Of a stretch of DNA of 64,000 bases, positions 12,801 through 27,800 are shown piece after piece (position 1 is the first letter of the stretch; each line of letters opens with the position of its first letter). The position numbers and the translations under genes are program-made. The stretch is from Xylocopa sonorina (Eukaryota; Arthropoda; Insecta; Hymenoptera; Apidae): positions 9,787,001-9,851,000 of the forward strand of contig NC_135200.1 in the NCBI RefSeq assembly GCF_050948175.1, written 5' to 3'. A model generated the notes under the pieces. The model had not been told where the DNA came from and ran no database searches. It worked only from the letters and a program-made list of their open reading frames with translations.

Positions 12801-15800
12801 TGTAACAGACAGTGACGTAAGATCCAAGCAACTCAGAATGCCCTGGTAAGTGTTTTCTATAATATCGCAAACACCACTACAGAACTTGAACTTCGATAAT
12901 TATCTGTGTCAAAATGTAAACACGGATAATATATATCAAAATACAACACTTTCGTATGTTTATTCTTCTATAAATTCATTTACGCGCGAAATTGTCTCGA
13001 GTTGCAGCGTCGCGCGATCGAAAAAGTCGTCGAGCGCGAAGGGTTAAGCAACCCCACGAATTAGAAATAATGGAAATTACTCGATTCTTTGGATAAGATC
13101 GACGAAAACTCGCCCAGATTCCTCCGAGTGGGCGTCGATCGCGACCTCAACCACTGGCAAGTGGAATAGTCGCGTCGCGGATCAGACGACCAGCCGCCAG
13201 CAATTCCACGTGGGAAATCGAGCCTGGAGGCGGCGTTGAGAAATTCCTGGCAATAAAACCGCGATCAACTCTCCTTTCCTCCAGCTCGCGTCTCCTTTGC
13301 GCGTTCCGCGCGACTGAAATATTTTTTAATTAAACCAGCAGCCCGCGAACGCGAAGGGTTGGAGGGCGGGGGTTGAAGAAAGTCGCGGATCAGCGAGTAC
13401 GAAAGAAAATCCGGCGCATTATTTCGCGGCTCTCTCGCTGGCGTCCGTTGAAAAGCTCGCGTTACTATTGCGAAACGCTCGTCGCGGTCCTTTTTCCCTC
13501 CCTCGCGACCCGTGGAGGGGGTGGAAAAAGAGGGTAGCGGCTGGCGAGCGTCGCGACGACGTGGCGGCGGTCTCAAAGGTTAACGCGGCGAGCGTTAATC
13601 CCGTTTTCTTGGCCGCTTTCGCGTGCACCAGGCGTGGGGACCGAGGGACAGATATCGCGATCCCGTTTCAAGGAGGAATATTCTGGGCCTTAATTAAAAC
13701 GCGCGAGGGTGGCGCGAGCAGAGGACAACGGCTGGGATATCGCGGTTGAACGTTCGAGAAAACGGAATTGTTAAACGCTACGCTGATTCCAGAGGCTTTT
13801 CTGGTTCCTCTCCTCGATGGAAACGCTTTGACGAATGGCGGTTCCTTTAAGAACGAGCGATGAGCGATGGTGTTTGGGCATCGTCGGGCTCGAAACGAGC
13901 GAGAGCGGACGATGAATGGATAAGGGTGAGATATGGATAATTTGCTTGACCTCTGCCGCGCGATTAAAAAGATTGATGACCGTTGGAAGCTCTATCGGAA
14001 TTGAATTATTCATAGAAAGATGTAATTATTAACGCATAGACTCTCTTTCCAATTAATCACTACTACGCCACTCGAAGCACCCTAGAAAAAAAGAAACCCG
14101 TGATCCTGCATCCTGTAACCGCGAACAGAGCTCGGTTGAACAGAAACACGCGAGGCCACATCCTCGAAAGAGGCCACGCACCAGACAATAGACTTCCGGT
14201 TCCCAAAAGGAAAGAAGACGAGGAAACGCGAGAGGGAAGGTGCTGAAAGGGGTGGTCGGTAGAAAAGGGAGCGCGACAGTCGCATCGAAGGCGAGTAGTG
14301 TAGTCGTCATAAAAATGGCGTGGAAAAAAATAAAACACGACAGAGGCGGATAGCGAGGAAGCGTGGAATCGCGTCTCTCGCAGGATAGGAAAGAGAGAGG
14401 TGGTTAAGAGGGAAGATGGAGAGAGAGAGAAGCCGCGGCGGGCAACCGACCGGATGACGGGGTCTGGGGTCACGGATGGGCGGTGGCAGGACTGGTTTCG
14501 GACCAGTCAAGAGGAGAAGAGCAGCTCCGCTCTATCTGTCCGGGGCTTTACGTGCCACCTTCTACCGGGTGGGAACGTTCGAACGCGCCGAAACGCGATC
14601 CCGTGCCCGTGAGAACCGCCGATTTCGCGGTGCGATCCTCCTCGAACAGAGATCAAAAGGATTATCATCCTCGATTCCCTCTCGCACCTCTCACTTCCAT
14701 TTTCCGCTTTATGGTCTACGTGTTGTCCGGCTGGACGATCGCGATGGGCACCGCGTGTGGGAAGGTGTTAAGCCTTTCTTGTTCGCCACGAGAAAAATTC
14801 GGACGCTTATCCTGTTAGAGACGAGGTTGCTCTCGCGTTTCGGTATTCCGATTTGACACGGAGTTTTCTTGCAACATTGTGGATTTAAATTGCTTCAAAA
14901 GATATTTCTATGATTGTACCTCTTTAAATAGTAGATAGTTACAGGAAATTCGAAGAAATTTTGCTATAAAAAGATGTTATCGTGAAAGAACATTGACTTA
15001 TTAAATAAATGGAAGTTTCTTAAGGATCGTCAAGAGATTGAATCAAAGAAACAATATCTGTTTTACTCGATAATACAGCATATATAGCATTTGAAAAATG
15101 TTGCGTATCGCAACGAAACCCTAATCAAACGAAACTATCCCAACTGCAGCGAAGTTTATTTCTCGTCGCACCTCATCTAAATTTAACAGCAGGGCACTCG
15201 GGACGGTTTTTAAACCCCGCGGGGTGTTTCCCGTTTCAAAAGTCGCTAATTCTCCTTGCAACCGCGTTGGGTAGAAATTCCCGCGAGATAAGGGAGGGAA
15301 CCGTTGGCCGCGTCCTCTCCAAATTGGACGCGTTTCCCCGAATCTGGCCGATCTCATAACTCACCCTCACCACGCCGCGAACCCCCTCGCCAGCGGCCCG
15401 AGGGAAAACAAGAATCACGGAAGATGCTCGTCGCGAAAGAATGCCCGGGATCTTCCCTTATTTCCGACGCGACAGCTGCTCGATTCCGCGGAACTTTTAC
15501 TCGAGGGTGACTGAAGGCATCCGTCAGACCATCCCCCCGTCGACTGGCCCCGTTTTCTCTAGACGAGCGTCGATGAAGCTGCGAAACGATCCGTGGATGT
15601 TGGATCGTCACGCGTTCACGTTCGACTTCTCTGAGAAATTTAAATAGTTTTAAACTGGATAGTTTGAATCTCGAGGAATTGATTGGTGATGGACGGTGGA
15701 AGGTATGAAAGGGATGAATGGGATAAGCGAGTTAAGCTTGATTAAAATTTCATCGAATTTTTATGGTCGACGTTGACTTTGATCGAACGATCGGCGATCG

Positions 15801-18800
15801 TTATTTGTTTCTTCGTAAGTGACAGATGATTGGCAATAAAATAATTATTATTTTTTAATGAAATACTCGCTTAACTTCAATTTAGTTTCGATGAAAGGTT
15901 CTTTGAGTGAGATTTAAGCGAAAATTGCTAAGCTTCCAGAACGTTATTTTATTCTAAACCTGCTGTGTATATGAATTATTACTGTTCTATTTCTTCGAAG
16001 CAGATTTATATAATGAAAAACTGTACGCAAGAGAAACTTACTCGATCAAACCTGAAGTTACGTTCGTAATTAGGAAATTATTCAAGCTGGAAGATAACAA
16101 TTTAAAAGAACAACTACGATCCATCAGGGCGAAAGAACCGAGGACTTTTTAAGGAGCTCAAGGAATGGGTAACGCGGACTCGCAGTTTTCCGCGAGTAAA
16201 CAGCTCCCACGGAACGGGAAGCTTAGAACTTACAGCGCGGAGGATCGCATTATAAGTGAAAATTAATGCAAATCTCCTAAGAGCACAGTTAGCACGTCGA
16301 GATCCGTCCCGTTCGCGATGTTCCCGTGTTCCAGCTTTATTATCTCCGCGATCTGCTCCCAAGTCTCGTCTCCTTCATCGCTGCGACTTTTCCGCGTGTC
16401 TCCTTTCAACCCGTCCGTCTCCAGCGCGTCCCAGATCCATCCAGTAGCCGCCACCTGCTTCTTCCATCGTCGTTGCCAACTCTCTGTCAAGCTCGACGAA
16501 ATCTCGCTCGCTTTCCTCCTTCGTTTCGCTTCTCCTCGCCTTTTTCTTCAACCCAGCAGCCTCGCCAGTCACTGCTGATCGTTGGTAACGCGTTGAACGA
16601 TACTTCGGACAGCTACCAAAGATTTTAGCGACCCAGCTGTTTACTCAGCTGTGGCTAAGCTTCTGACAGCTCGTTTGGGGTTGGGTTAAATTACCACTCT
16701 CGATGTTTGTGTATACAGTAATAATTGCATCTAGCTTGGACGCTGTGCTATCCTCAAAATGAAGAACGATGAAATTACTATTCGAAGAAGCATCGTCGAT
16801 AATCATCCCCTGTGGCTCCTTCCAGTGTGGTTGGCACCCTCGGAGCTTCTTCGCATCCTGTCGCGACACGCGAACAACAGCCGCAGCAGTGACAAATTAC
16901 CCTCGAAAACTAACGGTCGAAAGAGGAACCGCGAAACTATAGACACGCGCAGTGTCTGATGATGTATTAACGCGTCGACTTCCATACTTTCGAGCGTAAC
17001 AACGGGGCGAGCTGAGGCGGTTTTATTACACGACCACGCTTCTGATCCGTTGTTCGACGAATTAATTTCCACGACGTCGTCGACGAGACGCCATCCAACG
17101 TTAACGACCCCTGCTGGTGGTTTTTTTTTCGGGAAGCGTCGCGGGTTTCGGGGCTGGGATCGCTGCAGATTCGACGGTGCTTGAAAACGACGAGGGCTTC
17201 TTGCGTGCCTTCCGCGGGAATTCGAGAGCCTCCCTTTGTTTTACTGCGGCCAGGCTCGTGAAAGGGATCGGGGCACGTGATTTTGTAGCCGCGCAGCTCG
17301 CGAGTCGAGCCTCTCCTTAAGCGTTCTTAATATTTTTATTTTTCGCGACGTTGCGCCGCTGTCTATTGTTCCACGTATTAATACTGTGGACGATATTCAC
17401 GTTCGATTTAGAATTCGCTACTTTTTTCTTTCTATTCAAAGAAAAGTGTAATTGTAAATAGAAATTTGTATCGACTTTATAGGAGAAAAATATTGAACAA
17501 TTGGAACGCCATCGCCTGTCAATTTTCTGGACGATGGTCGATCCTTTCTCATGGCGAGGACGCGCGATCGGTCGATGGAAACGGAAGGGTGACGAATTAA
17601 CGCGGCTATCTCGCGTCCCACGTTCTGCTCCCTTCTCTCCCTCTCGCAACCCTTCCGTTGCTCGACGACGATTCCGTTTCATCCGCGTGCCACGGACAGC
17701 GCTCGTAAAGAGGATCGATCGCGCAAAACCCAGCCGCCCCCTTTTCGGTGTTTCCACCCTCCCGCGAAATGCTCGATCGATGCGCGGATAGTCGAGCATC
17801 GTCGATTCTCATCGACAGCCCAGCTGGATGTTTTGAATATTCCAAGGATTCGTCATCTGTTTCATTTTGTGTCGAAGGGTGGTTTTTTATTTTCGATGAA
17901 AAATTACGATCGTTCGTCGAACAGTTCAGCTTCGAACTGGAAGATTCTCAGTTACTTATTCGATGCTCGAAGTGGCTCGCGTTTCATTCGAAAAATATAC
18001 AAAGCGCTGTTTGAATTTTCTGCGAAAAACGAGCCAGGCAACAGCGTCCAGAGAATTATCGGGTAATCTAAATTTTGCAATATAGTCGTAGGGGATCCTC
18101 GCCTCTTCGTTCTTCGTTGCGTTCTTCCTCGTTGAACGCCGCGTTAAATCTGCACGACCCACTTTCCAGCTCTTTGTTCAGAAAGCGTAACTACGTTCCC
18201 GAAAATGAGACCGTGAATCAGCTCGTGATGACACACGAAAAATCGTGAAGCGAGAACCGTGGCGCCAAAGTGCTCGACGAAGATATGGCAAGATTAACAT
18301 TGTGGCCATATCGAGCGCTGGACGATATTAGTAGTACGAGTCAATAAATACACCCTCAATCAAAACCATCTGTCAATAATCTACATAACCCAAACGATCG
18401 CTATTAATCGTGACAATAAATCACTAACGAGTCGATAGAATTCACTCGCGCCATCTGCTTCCACAGACTCCATTATCATCCCCCAATTGCGAGTCTTCGA
18501 AAAAAAAAATTTCTCAACGCGTGCACCCCGTTATTTGCATATCCACGCGTGGATGAGAGCGCAGGCGAGATGAACAGAGGAGTAGAGGAAGAGATAGAGA
18601 GAAAAGCTCGATAAAGGGGTGGTGGAGAACGCGTCGCGACTCGACTCGCTGAAGAACAGCGCCGCGGGGGTGGAGAAAGAATCGCGACCGCTTTTAAAGT
18701 AAGATTCGCTTCGCAGCGATGCTTTCGAGCGGCCGCTTTCGAAAAAGCGACGGTCGGCGGTTTAATTAACTCCGGATTCTTCAACCACCGCGGCTGAACA

Positions 18801-21800
18801 ATGTCGGGGTGGCTCGCACAGGGGGTGGCAGAGTTTTCCGAAATAATTACGCGCGACGATTCCGCTCGAGGAGACGAAGGGACGATGCGTCTGGTCTGTT
18901 TCGTGGACCAGATCGATTTTAGGAACTGCGAGACTGTTGCGAAGGGTGGGCCAGGGTTTCTGCGAACGTTGGGGTGGAAAATACAAGATATTTCAAGGAT
19001 TTATTTCAAATATATTTGCTATTCATAAATAAATATTCTATATTGTAGAATTTCGTGTGTGAATTGAGTACGCGTTAATTTCAAGAGTAATATTAAAATC
19101 GTTATATTCGATCGAAGAATTCAGGGTGCAGGAGTGGAGATAAATTTGATGAGAATCACACGCGACGGAACATCGCGAGTAATTTTAACGGAGAGAAGAT
19201 GGAATGGTTAAGGGATGGCGAAAGAGACACCGGCGCAAACAAATACCGGAGGGGTTGAGGGAAGAAAATATCTCGGCTCTGATCCACGCTGAGACGCGAC
19301 TTTGATTCACTCCCCCACGAATAAAAGGGTTCTCCTCGAAGGACCGACACGAGTGGTGTCGTTACGCGTTCTACGCGACAGATTCCACCATCGTCCCCCC
19401 GTAGAATTTCGTTTAAAAGGGGTTGCGATCGGCGCTTCCTCGTCCCGTCTAGTGGAAGTTCTTCACGAAAATTTATTCACCGATCCACGTTTAATTGTCT
19501 ATCGATCGGGACCGTCGTCTTTGTGCTCGTTCTCATCTTTTTCTTCGCGTTAATCGACTTGATTGCTGAGACAGAGAGGACTCTTCATCTCGTCGCGTTG
19601 TGTATTAAATGTTTAACTTCTTAGTGTCGACTGTTGATGGCCATTCTATTTATTATTCATCGCGCGAGCAAAAGATTTAACGATCACGAGTGTGATTTTC
19701 GAGAAATAAAACTGACTGCTTCGTGTTTAAAAATTATTTTCGATGGCGAAAGTAAAGTCTTTCTGGGTGTAAATTAAAAAAAATAGCATATGTGCTATAA
19801 AAAGGAGATAACGATAATTTGCAGCAAGCGTTCGGTGATAAATGGCTGCAGTCAATCTGTTGCGTCATCGAGTGGCGATCGCCAGGCGGAAAAGAAGCTC
19901 ACGCTTGACTTGCAGATCGTTCCGACGATTTTCCAGCTCGATAGGGAACTGTGCCGCGCAAAGTTCACTTCGATGCTCAGCGAACAGATCGCGGATGGCG
20001 AAAACACATGACATACTTCTCGAATCATTTTATTTAAAAAAATCTAATTTAAAATCTAAAGTCGTTAAGAAATCAACCAAAACATTGACTCAGAGAAACT
20101 GATGACTCCAGCTAAGAGCTGAGTAACAATTGCTTGAAAAAAATAATTGTTCAACCAAAAAAAGCATCGATCTGCTCAACGAGCACGCTAATATATTATC
20201 ACAGAAGCTAAAATCTTGATGAAACGCAACAGAATGGACGAAAAATGAACGCCTTGTTACGAAGAACACGCTGAGATCGAGGCGAAGAAAGAGAAAGAAG
20301 AAAGAGGCCGTTACGACGCGTCGAGGCAGCCTCATGAAAGATGACCGAGTAATTCGACGAGTCAGACGTAGCGAGACGCCACGTAAAGCCAGAGATGATC
20401 CCTGGGGATGAATAGAAACGATCCTGTTTACCCCTTTCCTGGTACCAGGCTCCAGGCAATACGGTATATAGATTTCTCCGGACCGCCAGAAGAACCTTCA
20501 ACCATCGCGTTTATTCTTATTTCTCGCTTTTTCACCCCCGTTCCGTGATTCATTCGAATCACTCGGATTTACGCGCGCTCCCACCCCTTCCTTTCCACCC
20601 TCTCCTTCGACGAGCCGCTTCAGTTTCTTTCGCGCGGCTCTTACAAGAGAAAATCCACGCCTTTCCAGGTTTCGCGAGATCGATATCGCTCCAGGAAGTT
20701 CTCCGCTCTCGTCCTTTGTATCAACGCGGTAGAAAAGTTCGCCTTCTCCGCGAGCGCGGGGCTTAATTAACCCTCAGGATGCTCGATATCGCGCTAATCT
20801 CCTGGCAAGTTTCGAAACCAGCGGGGTCCATCGCATTTCGGGGATTTTCGACGGAAGGGTTCGTACTCGACTTCGTAATCTGGGGTTAGTCGATCGTTCG
20901 CGAGAGTTTCGCGACCTCTTACTGGGATTTTGGAAATTATTCGCATCTTTTCCTTCGAACTTCTTTTCGATGAGCGTCAGTAGAGTGTCGAGGGGTCTGT
21001 GAAAATTAATTGCAGATAAACACTAGTCGAAATTGACCGAGTTATTCTCCACGTACGAGTAATTCTCTCGATTACTCGTCACACGTTTCATTAATATCCC
21101 GTTATAGTAGCGAGCGAAAGCTGTGCTCGCGATTCGATTAAAACTTGACAATCTCTGTTCTTTACCGTGACACGTTCACCGCTAGAATTGCGATATAACG
21201 CGTAAATTAAGCCTCTGTGTAACTTGGATTCGGTTTGCTTAGGAGGAAAGAGGATTCCAACTGATTACAATTTCTGAGCCTTGGGTAGAAACTAGGAACT
21301 AATAATTAATACTGACAGCTCTGCGCCGATGCTATCGTAATGGCACAGCAATGAAGTGATTATACACGGTGAGAATCGAATTTTAATATACACATCCAAA
21401 CTACAATATTTACTTTCATAACAGATACTCTCCATTTAAACTCTCGCCAGATAAAAAAAAACATAAAACAACTGAAAATTTCCATCAGCTCAGCTCTGCA
21501 TGTAATCAATTCGAATAATCGTTGGTTGCGAAAAATTCAACAGCCCTTTCTCCTTAAATATAATTTCCGACATAGTCGCGGTGGCGCGATTAAATTTCGC
21601 TGCTGCAAACGTCGTTTGATCGCGCCCTTCCCTCGACAGGGCGGCTTTCAGAGCTGGGTAGCGATAATTGTTATCAAGAGGCCAGTGAGCGGCAGTCGTG
21701 AACCCCTTTGGAGCGCAGGGTGCGCACCCTGCGCTCGCCCAGCCGCGATACGTACCCTCGTTTGTTTCTGCTTCTTTGTTAACGGTAAACCCCTTCTCTC

Positions 21801-24800
21801 ATTTGAAAGTCTAACCACCATCGGCACTCCTCGAGCTTCGCAAGGCGTTTCTTGCCCGCCACGCTGGGCAAAGCGATCCATCTCACTTTCCGTCCGCCCT
21901 GCCCCCACCCACTCGCTTGCTTTTTTACTTTCCACCTTGTCTGAATTATGATTTTCGCTCGTTCTTGCTGGCTCGTGCCTCGCCCTTCTACCCCTTTTCT
22001 TGCACACCCTTTGTCGATCGTTTCGCCCGATTCGCGAGCCAACGAACGAGTTTGGTGGTAGCGCGTGGTTTCTGACGGCGAGTCGCTCAAGGGTGGCTTT
22101 CGTGTCCTCGAGGCAACGTCGAGGCACTTTTCGCGAAGCTTCGCGGTTGGAAAATTTTTTAATCGATCAATTTAACGAACGAGGACAATATTTACGAGAA
22201 TAGAAAGGAAGCTTTGATCTTTGCCTTCTGCTTCTCTGCGTTGCAAATAATATATTCGCGTCGGATAGTCGAGGTTCTGAAAGTTTCAGAATCGGCAGGC
22301 GCATCGCCGCGGAGGAATTTTAATAATTCAACTAGCGCGAATTACGAAACGATCGTTGAATAATTCATTACGAAAGCGATTCAATCTCTGGCCCTGTCCA
22401 TCTTTAATTAACTCGGCTTAATTACCAGCGAAGACGATTAATCAAAACAAGCGTGAATTATATCCTCGTTCGTTCAGGATTTTCATCCACCAACGAGAGA
22501 CTGTTATTCCCCGGGTTCATTTAGCGCACGTCGGTAGAAAACGAGCCGCGCCGCGATTTCCTCCCGAACCGGCGCTGTTTTCCGGGTTCCGCGCGGTCTA
22601 ACGAACGAATCGCGTGGCTTGGGCTTTCTGTTCCTCTTTGTTCCCTCGACGGAGTCGCCGCTTTTGTAACAAGCCTCTCGAACCTGGCGACGGAAGGAGT
22701 CGAGACGCAAAAAAGAGACGAGACGCGGCGAATTAATACGTTTGTTCGATCTGAGGCGATCCTGCGCGCCACGATGCTTCGATCGTTCGATTTAATCTAA
22801 ACGGAAACGCGCTACCATCGCGAAAACGAATCACAACGTGTCGCTTTCGATGCGAGTGGTTTCAGAAAGCGTTTTGTCTGTTCTAAATTTTGGTCAGTCG
22901 ATAAAATGGTTGCCACGATGAATAAGAGGAATGAAACTATAATAGAAAGGGTTATATTGTATTTTCGTGCTTCGAATATAAAAAATGGCGGTAGCAGAGC
23001 AGGGATGAAAAGAAGTTTCAGCAGCGCGAGTGGTTAAATTGATGGCAGACGTCGTTCTTCTAAACGACGGTCGTCTGAACCGTCAGAGACACGTGGCATC
23101 GACATTAGAATAGGAACCGAAGAATAACAGCGGCCATTCGAACCGCCAAACCGCCCACGCCCCCTAATTTCGCGGCGTCCTGTGCAGAATCCAGCGCGAA
23201 CTTCCAACTACGATTCTCAGCGTCCAGCCTGATCCGCCACTTCAAAGAGGGGCTCTCTCTGTTTCATTGGACCGAGCGATGTAATTGGATCGCCGGAAGT
23301 TCTACGGGACCGAGCCGCGCGTTGTTAACACCTCCTGCTAACTGGGAACCGGTACGAATCGAGAAGCTTGCGAACACCAAACGCGGGCCCGGCGAAACTG
23401 TTAGAAACCGATTTGTCCACTTTGCGACGGCCCAGCTCGTCCGCCAGCTTTGCTCTCGATTAATTAAGACGCCCTATCGTTATCCTATCGAATACCACCG
23501 CTGAAATATACGAGAGTGTGCTCAATGCTCGTCAAATATGGCTTCGAGTGACTCTTTCTTCTGTCTTCAAAAGTAAAGGGAACTTTGATGCGTTTAGATA
23601 TTGCAATTTTCTGTGTTTCTTTTTTTTACAATTGAGTATTAATTTATGACTTGTTCAGCGATCGAAGTGACAGAATTTTCACGCAATCTTACCACGCTTC
23701 TAAGCGCACGTTTGACCACCACTCAGGATGCGAAAGACCGCGTCGATCCATTCGAAACGCGAATCCACACGGATTGAGACAAAATGCCTCCCTTAAGGTC
23801 TGGCCTGTCGATTAAGAACCTTCGAACCGTCTGGTTAAAGCCGCGACACTAACATCTCCTCGTAAGAGGTTTCGCTTCGAAATATACCGTGCAAGACTAC
23901 TGAAACAGTCGACGATCTTCTCGAGACTCCTCAGAATTTAAATCGAACGAATAAAAAAAATCTGCGAAGCGATACAGAGACCGATCAGACGGCTGACTCG
24001 TAAACCGCAATTAATTTGAGAGCCTGACCAGCCGCCATAACAATTAGGAATCGATCGCGCGGAAACTAGAGGGGGGGAAAAAATGATACGTTTTGCACTT
24101 ACCTCGTAGGATCTGGTACAGGAAGACCTTGATGTGGTCGGGGCTGAGATGCTGGGGGCTGACGATGATCTTGTGCAGGTCGCTCTGCAGCAGCTCTGTG
24201 ATCACGTATCTGCACGGACGCTCGTTAAGGAATTTATTTAGCAATCAACGGACGTTAACTGAAAATTAAACCGTCCGCAGGAACGGCCGATCCGATTGCG
24301 CGGCCGCTGATTCTTTCACGGCGCCGTTTACACGTTTCTCGATGGCTCGCGATAAATCGAATCGGCGAATATTAAATTCTTACGCCCGATAAAACCAGCT
24401 CGAGTCATCGAGCTAATCGCCGGAACACACGCGCGCGAATCGAAGCTGACTGGCTCGCGACCGGTCCTCCCCTTTTTTACCCCTTCTGTTCCCTTTGCCG
24501 GTTTAATTCGAGTTTTATTAGAAACTCGCGCTCGAACAGCGCGCGTTAACGTGCTTTAATTGGTGCCCTCGGTTAATTTCGCGTTACAATCTCTTCGTTC
24601 TTCACAGCGCAGTCCAGCTATCTGCAGATTCGCCACTGCTGAGGAACGCAAACCCCTCTCACTTTCCATGCAATCCGTTCATTCAATGCAAAATCTGGTA
24701 TCGACGAATATAGTAACAGACGCGTGAAAAAAAACAGATGTCGACGAATAAAAACACAATTTCCACCGCTGTCGCGGTAATCCATTACGACCTTGACACG

Positions 24801-27800
24801 ATAATCCATTTCACGAGGAATCAAATTTTCCATGTCGAATTCCCATCCCCTGAAACGATCATCCTCGCGCTCAAAAAAAAAAAAATAAAATAAATAAAAA
24901 CGGAAGCTAATCGTCCGCTGAGGGAAACAAAAATCACGGCGACGTCGACGAGGTATCGAAGCAGGGACGAGAGCCTTGGTAATCAGGTGGCTCTCGTTCC
25001 TGATCTGTCGGCTTAATGGATTCCTTCGCCGGCCTCGAACAAGTTAATCCGTCGAAATGAAGGGTGGTGAAAAAGGAAGGAAAGGGAGCGGAGGATCGAG
25101 AACTCGATGACGTCGACCCGTGACGAAAGTAGCTGGCCTTAATAAACCCGGCGGGGTAATTTACAACGCTTGGCCCGGCGCTAGACGGGGTGAAACTTCT
25201 TCAGAGAGTTAAGCCGCCGCGGACAATGGCGGACGGAAGCTCGCGTTACCGGCTGTGCACATCCACTTTTGTTAATGGAACCGTGGATAAAACTGGGTGA
25301 CGGCGAACGCGCTCGTTTTGTTGCCCCGTTCGGTTCGATTAATCGTGTTCTGTGGGCTACTTCTCGCTTCGAGATCGAAAGGGTGAACCGTGTTGGGAGA
25401 GATGAGATCCGATCGACTCCGCCCAGTAGAAATTCGATACTTTAAACAGATTTTTCCTCGTCATTCTTCAGATCGATACGAACGTACGCGCAGTAAAAGT
25501 TAAACGTTGTTAGAGGACGCGTGGAAATACGTTTTCATTTAACGGAGAATACGTTGGCTTTCGCATGGGTGGGAATTTCGCGAAATTTTTTTTTTAATCC
25601 GTTCAATTTGCCGCTCTGATCAATTTTGCACGAGCGAATGAATTGAACGATACGATTGGCGAGACTAGAATGCCAGTGGAAATAAATAACTCGATTCGTT
25701 GGGAAATTGACGATAGAAATGTTGGAGCACCGCTGCTCGAAGCTGGTCGCGATTCTCACCCCTGGAATCGTCGCAGAAACCAACGAAAATCCAAACGATC
25801 GCGTCAATCAGTCGTGAGGTGATAATAAAATCGAGATCTCGATCGAGAACACGGGTCGCGAAGTTGGGCAATTACCATGGGCCGCGGTAATCGCGTGCGG
25901 CTTGGTTCTCGCAAGAAGTCCATCGACCCCCTTGTCTCTGGCGGTAATTTCGCGAGAGTACGGGAAAGAAAGGGCCGTTCGATCGACGTGCCCGCGCCAC
26001 GAAGAAAAGGTGGGGCCGTCAGCGTGGCAAGTTTCGCGATAAAAAGCACTCGAGAAGTTTCCGAGCGACCTGAACGCCGGTCGAGCGTTCGACGACGCTG
26101 GAATTAGGGGTGGCGGAGGAGGGTGGCCGCGTCGAAACGCTCTGCTTCCCTCGGACGAGGGGATGGAAATGTTGGATTTCACCTTTTCGATGCGGATACC
26201 GCCTTTTGTCTCGTGCTACGTATTGTTCCTGCGTTCTGGCCAAGAAGGGGGTGAGTTTCGCGTCGCGAGGTTAGGTTCTCGCTTCAATTTAGCTGCCACG
26301 AAGCAGGGGGATCGGATGGAACGTAAACAGCGAGAAACGATTACAGTTTCGCGCGTTGGCGAGGGAAATTTTTGGGGCGCAGAAATTTTGGAAAATTCAT
26401 AAGGCAGCATGATTTCTTAATTCGTGGAGAAGTAGGTCAGATTCGTACATAGGACACAGTGGCACTTGAACGTGCTCGTTTAAACATCCCGCTGTCTGCA
26501 CGGGAAGCTTCAAAGGCATAAATAAGTATAATGAACGGGCACAGAGAATAAGAAATGTATGAATATAAGATACAGCGAGCTGGATGTTGAAAGAGCGCCA
26601 AAGGGGGACGAAGTTTGCGAGGATCCTACTGCGATTCTTCGTCTAAATGTCTGTCATACATTTCTGCGATACGAATGATAATAAATGATCGTGTAACAAG
26701 AATTTAGATTATTCCTTCCTTTGCGATCGATCGATCGATCCTGCCTACGAATACTAAAAATCTCTCTCGCGTATAAATCCATAGATATCCGCGGAGTCGT
26801 CTTACCACTCCAACGTCCAATTTAAATAGCCAATTATCGTAACGCTACTCGTACATTCCCGTTCGAACGATTTTCGAAACACTCAGAGCACTCCTGTAGC
26901 AACCCTCTGATACAAAAAACATCCTGCTCGAAGTGTATCCCGTTGATCATCGCCTGTAATCAGTCTCCTTTAATTCGCTGTACCATCGTCGCGTGTCGTT
27001 CGAGATATCGTTTTTTATTCTCACGATGACGAGGAACGAAGAGGGACGCGAAAAGGGACGCGAGGGGTGAAAGAGAGACAGAGAGGGTTAGAGGAGATAG
27101 AGAGAGAGAGGGGCAGATAGAGGCGAACGGAGGGAAAGAGAGAAGGCCAGAGGAGAATGAAATAGTATAATGGCGGAATGAGGTCGACTGGTAGGTTGGA
27201 ATGCAGGTAGAGGCTGGCTGCGAACCTGGCTTGGTATGCAAGTCGACTGGTTCGGCTGGCTTCGGACTGGAAACACCTAAGCGCGGCCTTTGCCGCGACG
27301 TTCCACGCTTTCGAGAGCTGTCTCTCTTTTTCGAACACGATCGATGGCCCGTTTCGCGAGCCGCGACGCTTCCAACGAGCGTCGAAGACGATGTGGTCGC
27401 GCGGCTGACTATTTTCGCGGGAAACGAACCGCGTCCAGCCGATTCCCGACCCGTTTCCGGATTATCGGAGATGGAGATCGATGGTTCTTGTTCGTTACGC
27501 CCGCGACGGAGATGTTTGGACAGACGATGCTCTTCTCGTTTGTAATTAAAGGCTCGACAGCCTGTAAAACAGGATACATATGCTTGTCGATATTATTCGT
27601 GACGCTTCCAATGGATATTTAAATCTCAACGCGGAAGAAGTTTGTCTTTTAGAAACAGCATACGAATGTCTGCGATTTCATTTTACTTAACTTCGCTATT
27701 CTTTGGTTCATCTTAGTCCTGGCTGTCTATTAATTAAACGTGACGTTTAAAAATTAACGTAATCTTTGACAAATATTTTGAACAGTTGATAATTTCGTTA

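Larger units (their letters stand above)
1801..24102 (-). other. nmo: nemo intron, 22.3 kb, no supported gene inside
   Basis: This is a phase-1 intron (G|GT) with donor GTAAGT at the 24102 side and acceptor CGCAG at 1801-1802. Contents I can support are GA microsatellites at 2162-2193 and about 11610-11640, a purine-rich plus-strand block at 4376-4860, a CT-rich block at 5100-5130, a T run near 5392-5408, a two-copy tandem repeat at 8777-9318, a piggyBac-like MITE at 12418-13043, and a 26-bp palindrome at 21711-21736. The remainder alternates AT-rich and CpG-rich non-coding sequence. Open frames such as those at 4150-4908, 5830-6276, 7768-8304 and 21648-22127 show no family similarity. Confidence 0.85.

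Noticed and set aside
21648..22127. 159-codon minus-strand frame
   Set aside because: Low-complexity charged translation with competing open frames on the other strand. No motif.
26726..26740. GATCGATCGATC run
   Set aside because: A simple tetranucleotide repeat, frequent in this base composition.
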